From the NCBI GenBank assembly GCA_900754445.1, contig CAAECW010000001.1, positions 1 through 22,820 on the forward strand: DNA of 22,820 bases, read 5' to 3'. The notes below the pieces were generated by a model that was given only the letters and a program-made list of their open reading frames with translations, was not told where the DNA came from and made no database searches. The number at the start of each line of letters is the position of its first letter. The first letter of the stretch is position 1. A program made the position numbers and the translations under genes. This DNA is from an uncultured Collinsella sp. GTDB taxonomy: Bacteria > Actinomycetota > Coriobacteriia > Coriobacteriales > Coriobacteriaceae. Of the stretch, positions 15,923-22,820 are shown in pieces.

Positions 15923-15953
15923 AAAAAAACGGAGCCGTGTCGCCACGACTCCG
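15923..15953 (-). terminator. Terminator of the malQ-glgP operon
   Basis: On the minus strand, CGGAGTCGTG pairs with CACGGCTCCG (one G-U) around GCGA, followed by seven T. It lies 31 nt after the glgP stop. Confidence 0.8.
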
Positions 15954-15984
15954 TTTCTCAAGAGGATGGGTAAAGAAAACGAAA

Positions 15985-18252
<2,268 letters not shown>

Positions 18253-18298
18253 GTTTTCTCCTGTGATGGGTTGTTTCATGTCTGCAATTCATAAGAAG

Positions 18299-18332
18299 CC
18301 CGCGCGAGGGGATTGGGGTGGCCTCGCGCGGG
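18299..18332 (-). promoter_or_regulatory. Intercistronic hairpin between malQ and glgP
   Basis: CCCGCGCGAGG pairs perfectly with CCTCGCGCGGG. On the minus strand it is followed by CTTCTTAT, a weak U-tract, so it may be an mRNA-stabilising hairpin or partial terminator within the operon. Confidence 0.5.
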
Positions 18333-18380
18333 AAAAGCAAGCGCGTCCGCACGGTGGGGAGGGGCCGGGCGCGGTAGCTC

Positions 18381-19886
18381 CTATTGAGGAAGCTTGATTT
18401 CGGCTTCCGACGGGATGCGGAAGTAGGTCTCGGTCCAGTCGGTGAGTTTGTGCTCGAGCTCGCGGGTGATGGCGCCGTCGAGCATGCGCCAGGTCCAGTT
18501 GCCGCCCAGCGTGGCAGGGGTGTTGATGCGCGCCTCGTTGCCCAAGTTGAGCAGGTCCTGCATGGTGTAGATGCACGTGTCACTCACGCTGGCGGCGATG
18601 GTGCGATTGAGTGCATCTGCCATGGGTTCGCCGGCCTGCTGATGGGTGTACAGGGCTGCCTGCTCGCGTTGACGCGGGGTGGCCGTTCCCTCAAACCAAC
18701 CGCGCGCCGTCTCGTTGTCGTGGGTGCCCACATAGGCGACGGTGTTGGCGATGTAGTTATGCGGCAGGTAGTACGAGTCGGTACCCTCAAAGGCAAACTG
18801 CAGGATCTTCATGCCGGGGAAGCCCGAGTTGTCGCGCATGTCGATGACGCCGGGGGTGAGGAAGCCCAGGTCCTCGGCGATGATGGGCAGCGTGCCGAGC
18901 TTTTCCTCGAGCGTCTTGAAGAACTTGAGGCCGGGGCCCTGCGTCCACGAACCGTAGGACGAATCGGGCGAGGAGAACGGCACCTCCCAATAGGCCTCGA
19001 AGCCGCGGAAGTGATCCAGGCGGATGACGTCGTACATGTCGAGGGCGGCGCGAATGCGGCCCTCCCACCAGGAGAAGCCATCGGACTCCATAGCGTCCCA
19101 GTCGTAGATGGGGTTGCCCCAGTACTGGCCGGTGGCCGAGAACTGGTCGGGCGGCGTGCCGGCGACGCTCACGGGATTGCCGGCGGCGTCGATCTTAAAG
19201 AGCTCAGGCGTCGCCCACATCTCGACGGAGTCACGCGAGACATAGATGGGCAGGTCGCCGATGATGAGAATGTCGCGCTCGTTGGCATAGGCCTTGAGGC
19301 GGTTCCACTGGCGATCGAAGAAGTACTGCGTCATCTGGTGGTAGAGCATACGCGCCGGATGGTCGGCGCAGACCTTGGCGGAAGCCTCACCGCGGGTGCG
19401 GAGCTCCGCGGGCCACTCCCAAAACGCCTTGAGACCGCACTCCTCTTTGACGGTCATGAACTCACAGTAGGGGATGAGCCAGTCCTCGTTGGCTTGGATA
19501 AAGTCATCGAAATCGGCCGGCTTGTCGGCAGCAAAGCGCTCGGCGGCGCGGTCGAGAATCTGACGGCGGCCGCCAAAGATGGCACCGTAGTCGACGTTAC
19601 TGGGGTCAGAACCCAGGTACACGCCATCGATATCGCGCTGCTCTAGATACCCTGCCTCGATAAGCTCGGCAAAGTCGATAAAGTTGGGGTTGCCTGCGTG
19701 GGCCGAGAACGACTGATAGGGCGAATCGCCATAGCTGGTCGTCGTAAGGGGCAGAATCTGCCAGTAATGTTGTTTGCACGAGGCGAGAAAATCGACGAAG
19801 TCGTAGGCATTCCAGCCAAAGCCGCCGATTCCGTATGGTCCGGGCAGAGATGAGACGGGCATGAGGACGCCGCTTGCACGCTCCAT
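18381..19886 (-). CDS. malQ: 4-alpha-glucanotransferase (amylomaltase)
   Basis: A 501-residue GH77 enzyme that transfers glucan segments between maltodextrins and releases glucose. Visible motifs are SGVLMPVSSLPGPYGIGGFG near the N-terminus, SPYQSFSAHAGNPNFID, the nucleophile region DVIRLDHFRGF, the acid/base region PIIAEDLGFLTP and YVGTHDNETARGW. The length is typical. The start is taken as the ATG at 19886 with GGTGAG seven bases before it. An in-frame TTG at 19901, preceded directly by AAGAAGG, is a weaker alternative. It is the first gene of the malQ-glgP operon, and a repressor-like palindrome lies inside its promoter. Together the two enzymes turn imported maltodextrin into glucose and glucose-1-phosphate. 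Confidence 0.92.
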   Translation of the reverse strand: MERASGVLMPVSSLPGPYGIGGFGWNAYDFVDFLASCKQHYWQILPLTTTSYGDSPYQSFSAHAGNPNFIDFAELIEAGYLEQRDIDGVYLGSDPSNVDYGAIFGGRRQILDRAAERFAADKPADFDDFIQANEDWLIPYCEFMTVKEECGLKAFWEWPAELRTRGEASAKVCADHPARMLYHQMTQYFFDRQWNRLKAYANERDILIIGDLPIYVSRDSVEMWATPELFKIDAAGNPVSVAGTPPDQFSATGQYWGNPIYDWDAMESDGFSWWEGRIRAALDMYDVIRLDHFRGFEAYWEVPFSSPDSSYGSWTQGPGLKFFKTLEEKLGTLPIIAEDLGFLTPGVIDMRDNSGFPGMKILQFAFEGTDSYYLPHNYIANTVAYVGTHDNETARGWFEGTATPRQREQAALYTHQQAGEPMADALNRTIAASVSDTCIYTMQDLLNLGNEARINTPATLGGNWTWRMLDGAITRELEHKLTDWTETYFRIPSEAEIKLPQ

Positions 19887-19971
19887 GAATGCGCTCACCA
19901 ACCTTCTTGTTGTGGGGTCGGCCTGCCGATGGGTGTGCAGTCCGCCTCCGATGTTCTGATTCGATACGCCT

Positions 19972-19998
19972 ATTGTAAAACATGTTGTTTAAACATGT
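19972..19998 (-). promoter_or_regulatory. malQ promoter and operator-like site 5
   Basis: The minus strand reads ACATGTTTAAACAACATGT (complement of 19980-19998), a perfect 7-bp inverted repeat around TAAAC. It sits immediately before the -10-like TACAAT (complement of 19972-19977). The core TTGTTTAAACAT (19985-19996 on +) differs at one base from the palindrome found at the PTS, gntR and ABC promoters. A repressor bound there would cover the space between -35 and -10. The -35 hexamer is weak. Confidence 0.55.
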
Positions 19999-20050
19999 AC
20001 AGGTAAGATAAAAAAGTTGGTCGATTTTCGGCGAATGGTTACATGCCATG

Positions 20051-20084
20051 AAAAAGCCCCGACCTCACAACGTGAGATCGGGGC
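20051..20084 (-). terminator. Terminator after galE
   Basis: On the minus strand, GCCCCGATCTCAC pairs with GTGAGGTCGGGGC (one G-U) and is followed by five T. It ends the galE transcript upstream of the malQ promoter. Confidence 0.8.
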
Positions 20085-20106
20085 AAGAGCGGTATGTAGG
20101 TTTTTG

Positions 20107-21168
20107 CTACTCGGCGTCGGCGAAGCCGTTGGGGTTGTGGCTCTGCCAGTTCCAGCTATCGCGGCACATGTCCGCGATGTCGTACTGGGCCTTCCAGCCC
20201 ATCATGCGCTCGGCCTTGGAGGCATCGCACCAGTTGGCAGCGATGTCGCCGGCGCGGCGCTCGCGGATCACGTAAGGCAGCTCCTTGCCACAAGCCTTGG
20301 AGAAGGCGGCGACGACCTCGAGTACCGAGGTGCCGGTGCCGGTGCCCAAGTTAAAGATCTCGACGCCGGTCTTGCCGTTCATCCAGTTAAGGGCGGCAAC
20401 GTGACCAGAGGCCAGATCGCACACGTGGATGTAGTCGCGCACGCCGGTGCCGTCGGGGGTGGGGTAGTCGTTGCCAAAGACCTGAACGGCCTCGAGCTTG
20501 CCCACGGCGACCTGGGCGACATAGGGCACCAAGTTGTTGGGGATGCCCTTGGGGTCCTCGCCGATCAGGCCCGACGGATGAGCGCCGATGGGGTTGAAGT
20601 AACGGAGCAGCACGACGTCCCACTCGGGGTCGGCGGTGTGGACGTCCATAAGGATCTGCTCGATCATCCACTTGGTCCAACCATAGGGGTTGGTCGCGGG
20701 CTTCTTAGGATCCTCCTCGGTGACGGGCGGGTTGTCCGGGTCGCCGTAGACGGTCGAGGAGCTCGAGAAGATGATGGACTTGCAGCCATGGTTGCGCATG
20801 ACGTCGATGAGCACCAGGGTGTTCTCGATGTTGTTGTGGTAGTACTCGACGGGCTTGCTCACTGACTCGCCGACGGCCTTAAAGCCGGCAAAGTGGATGA
20901 CGCGGTCGATCTGATGGGTATCGAAGATCTTGTTCATCGCATCGCGGTCGAGCACGTTGGCCTCGTAGAAGGTGAGGTTCTTGGCGGCCTCGTCGCCCAC
21001 GATGGTCTTGACGCGGTCGACGGCGACGGCGCTGGAGTTGGAAAGATCATCGACGATGACGACCTGGTAGCCACCCTCGAGCAGCTGAACGACGGTGTGC
21101 GAGCCGATAAAGCCGGCGCCACCGGTAACGAGGACGCAGGTGTCTTTGGGGTCGAGTGCTTTGGACAT
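20107..21168 (-). CDS. galE: UDP-glucose 4-epimerase
   Basis: A 353-residue short-chain dehydrogenase-type epimerase that interconverts UDP-galactose and UDP-glucose in the Leloir pathway. The NAD-binding motif GGAGFIG is at 16-22. The Ser-rich catalytic segment FSSSSTVYG is near 134-142. The catalytic Tyr162-x3-Lys166 lies in NPYGWTK. Substrate-side blocks include RYFNPIGAHPSG and GTGVRDYIHV. AGGAG lies six bases before the ATG. It is a single-gene unit with its own terminator, divergent from the secreted hydrolase gene. It connects galactose to the glucose-1-phosphate pool that the neighbouring phosphorylase feeds, although no operator like those upstream of malQ is seen at its promoter. 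Confidence 0.95.
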   Translation of the reverse strand: MSKALDPKDTCVLVTGGAGFIGSHTVVQLLEGGYQVVIVDDLSNSSAVAVDRVKTIVGDEAAKNLTFYEANVLDRDAMNKIFDTHQIDRVIHFAGFKAVGESVSKPVEYYHNNIENTLVLIDVMRNHGCKSIIFSSSSTVYGDPDNPPVTEEDPKKPATNPYGWTKWMIEQILMDVHTADPEWDVVLLRYFNPIGAHPSGLIGEDPKGIPNNLVPYVAQVAVGKLEAVQVFGNDYPTPDGTGVRDYIHVCDLASGHVAALNWMNGKTGVEIFNLGTGTGTSVLEVVAAFSKACGKELPYVIRERRAGDIAANWCDASKAERMMGWKAQYDIADMCRDSWNWQSHNPNGFADAE

Positions 21169-21205
21169 GTAGTCTCCTATCGAATCAGGAACACTTCTTC
21201 AGGGG

Positions 21206-21211
21206 AGTATA
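21206..21211 (-). promoter_or_regulatory. -10 element of galE
   Basis: TATACT on the minus strand, about 38 nt before the start codon. No convincing -35 is seen. Confidence 0.35.
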
Positions 21212-21362
21212 GCGCAGGCAGGGACGCCCAAATCGTGCGCTGTAGGAAAAGCGGAGGATTGTGCCAACGTACTCATAGAAGAGCTTGCGTACGCATAACC
21301 TGATCTTTGACATTTGCTTACGAGCCGCTGACCTTGTAGTTTCCTGCCGTTCGTGGAAATCG

Positions 21363-21390
21363 TTGGGACGCGCCATATGTACGCTAATAT
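21363..21390 (+). promoter_or_regulatory. Promoter of the secreted hydrolase gene
   Basis: TTGGGA (21363-21368), a 16-nt spacer and TAATAT (21385-21390). The segment CCATATGTACGCTAATATGT resembles CCATATAGACGTATATGT upstream of the JetD-like gene. Confidence 0.45.
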
Positions 21391-21434
21391 GTATGAGTTG
21401 AGCGACATATAAATAAACATGTAACGGAGTACAT

Positions 21435-22640
21435 ATGTCACCAAACAGCGATTCCATCCTTTCCCAGGAGCTCTCGCGCCGCACTGCCCTCAAGGCCCTG
21501 TTCGGCGCCGCTTCTGCGGCAGTTCTTTTTGGCCTGCCCGCTCGCGCCCATGCGGCGGAGGCTTCCAAAGAAACAACCGATAAACTGAATGCCGCCCAGG
21601 CCCAGCTCGACGAGGTTCAGGCCCAGCTCGACAGCATCGCAAATGAGTATGCGGCGCTGGCCAACAAGAATGCCCAGACCCTCAACGACATCGAGAATGT
21701 CCAGGGCAAGATTGACGACACGCAGGCCCAGATCGATGAAAAGAAGGCCGAGCTCAAGAAGAAGCGCAACGACCTTTCCGATCGCGTGGCCGCCAGCTAC
21801 AAGTCCGGCGGCACGAACATCCTGTCGCTGCTGCTGGCCTCTGGCTCGTTTGAGGAACTCGTCGCTAATGCGCACTATGTTGAGAAGATCAACAAGAGCG
21901 ACCGCGACGCCATCGAGGACATTCAGACCATCCAGGAAGAGCTCGATGCGCAAAAGACCGAGCTTGAGTCGCAGAAAGCCGACTTAGAGAAGCTCAAGGA
22001 CCAGCAGACGGCTCAGATGCAGGATATGCAGGCCAAGCAGCAAGAAGTCCAGACCGTGCTGAACGGTCTTTCCGACGACGTCAAGGAGCTCATGGCTCAG
22101 CGCGATTCCGAGATCCTCGCTGCCGCCCAGGCCGAGGAGGCTGCTAGGAAGGCTGCCGCTGCCGCGGCTGCCGCGAACAAGAACAATTCCTACTCGGGTG
22201 GTTCAAGCTCGGGTGGCGGATCGTATGCGCCCGGAACCCCGCAACAGAATGCCGGCTCGGGCAAACAGCAGGCCGTCGTCAACGCGTGCTACTCCACGCC
22301 TTCGCCGGGTCAGAACTGGTGCGCGGCGTGGGTTACCAATGTCTTCCGTAACGCCGGCGTTGGCTACTTTGGCGGTAACGCGTGCGATATGTTTAACGCA
22401 TGGTGCTATAGCTCCGACCGCTCGGCGCTGCAGGTGGGCATGATCGTGGCCGACTCATCGCATAGCGGCACCGGCATGCCGGGTCTGATCTATGGCCACG
22501 TGGGCATCTATGTTGGCGGCGGCATCGTCATGAGCAATGAGGGCGCCATTACGTCTAAGTCGCTTGATTCGTTTATTAGCTTCTATGGCACTGGCTCTGG
22601 CGTGCGTTGGGGCTGGCTCGGCGGTATTGCGCTGTCGTAG
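21435..22640 (+). CDS. Secreted coiled-coil peptidoglycan hydrolase (CwlO/PcsB type)
   Basis: A 401-residue exported protein. Residues 1-40 are a signal peptide with a twin-arginine motif (SRRTALKAL) and a likely cleavage after AHA. Residues about 43-235 form long coiled coils rich in Gln, Lys, Glu and Asp, as in CwlO and PcsB. An Ala-rich segment and a Gly/Ser linker follow. The C-terminal ~110 residues resemble a CHAP/NlpC-type cysteine peptidase or amidase, with the likely nucleophile Cys296 in GQNWCAAWV and His355 in IYGHVGIYVGGG. It would cut peptidoglycan outside the membrane during growth or division. In PcsB and CwlO the coiled coil mediates control by FtsEX, which is not in this window. 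GGAG lies five bases before the ATG. CHAP versus NlpC/P60 cannot be settled by eye. Confidence 0.82.
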   Translation: MSPNSDSILSQELSRRTALKALFGAASAAVLFGLPARAHAAEASKETTDKLNAAQAQLDEVQAQLDSIANEYAALANKNAQTLNDIENVQGKIDDTQAQIDEKKAELKKKRNDLSDRVAASYKSGGTNILSLLLASGSFEELVANAHYVEKINKSDRDAIEDIQTIQEELDAQKTELESQKADLEKLKDQQTAQMQDMQAKQQEVQTVLNGLSDDVKELMAQRDSEILAAAQAEEAARKAAAAAAAANKNNSYSGGSSSGGGSYAPGTPQQNAGSGKQQAVVNACYSTPSPGQNWCAAWVTNVFRNAGVGYFGGNACDMFNAWCYSSDRSALQVGMIVADSSHSGTGMPGLIYGHVGIYVGGGIVMSNEGAITSKSLDSFISFYGTGSGVRWGWLGGIALS

Positions 22641-22652
22641 CTGCGGCTTGGT

Positions 22653-22777
22653 CCGGGACAGTCCGAGAGGCATAAGGTTGCCTGCTCGGGCAGTCCTGCT
22701 CGCACGGAGAGCACATTAAGTGCTCTCCGGCTCGTGCGGAACTCGCGATCAACCTTATGCCTCTCGGACTGTCCCGG
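22653..22777. repeat. Dispersed hairpin repeat, complete copy 3
   Basis: A 125-nt inverted element with perfect 28-bp arms (22653-22680 and 22750-22777). Inside is a second hairpin, GGAGAGCAC (22706-22714) with GTGCTCTCC (22720-22728), loop ATTAA, flanked by CTCGCAC and CTCGTGCGGAACTCGCGAT. The core is shared with copies at 1-77 (opposite orientation) and 4893-4950, while the arms differ between copies. It begins 13 nt after the hydrolase stop codon and may also stop its transcription, though no U-tract is seen. After it, 22778-22820 shows nothing recognisable. Confidence 0.8.
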
Positions 22778-22820
22778 CCCTCTCGGATTCGGGGCGCGGC
22801 ACACCGGACTGGTTGTCTGA

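Overview
The window looks like chromosomal DNA from a GC-rich gut actinobacterium of the class Coriobacteriia, most likely Collinsella or a close relative. This is an inference from gene content and codon choice: a CwlM-like envelope protein, twin-arginine lipoprotein and cell-wall hydrolase signals, and an actinobacterial polyprenyl synthase. No 16S gene is present to confirm it.

Left part (1-5233). A structured leader with an Ile/Val-rich leader peptide and an intrinsic terminator precedes a carbon-starvation/pyruvate-type transporter gene, cstA. Next is a long gene whose C-terminal domain resembles the TOPRIM domain of the Wadjet nuclease JetD. It is joined to an N-terminal winged-helix-like region by about 300 disordered residues, with no jetABC partners in view. 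A gene-free stretch (4737-5158) holds a terminator, a nested long hairpin, part of a dispersed repeat, a tRNA 3'-end-like fragment and the terminator of a tRNA-Gln(UUG) on the minus strand.

Middle-left part (5272-9905, minus strand). A cytoplasmic CwlM-like protein with a degenerate C-terminal domain is followed by a polyprenyl diphosphate synthase. Next comes an unusual three-part fusion of PTS EIIC, EIIB and a HAD phosphatase.

Alpha-glucan block (9906-19998). A TreR-like GntR repressor is divergent from the PTS-HAD gene. After it comes a maltodextrin-type ABC operon (lipoprotein, two permeases, ATPase). A convergent malQ-glgP pair (4-alpha-glucanotransferase and glucan phosphorylase) would process imported glucans to glucose-1-phosphate. 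Five copies of a TTGTTTAAACAA-like palindrome lie upstream of the PTS gene, gntR, the ABC operon (two copies) and malQ, which suggests one local regulon. GC-rich hairpins sit at several operon junctions. Between the converging operons are three near-identical-length 57-nt palindromic modules at an 80-81 nt period.

Right part (20107-22820). galE (Leloir pathway, minus strand) is divergent from a secreted coiled-coil cell-wall hydrolase of the CwlO/PcsB type. The window ends in a 125-nt hairpin with 28-bp perfect arms. Its core recurs, with different arm sequence, at the extreme left end of the window, and a truncated copy lies near 4900.
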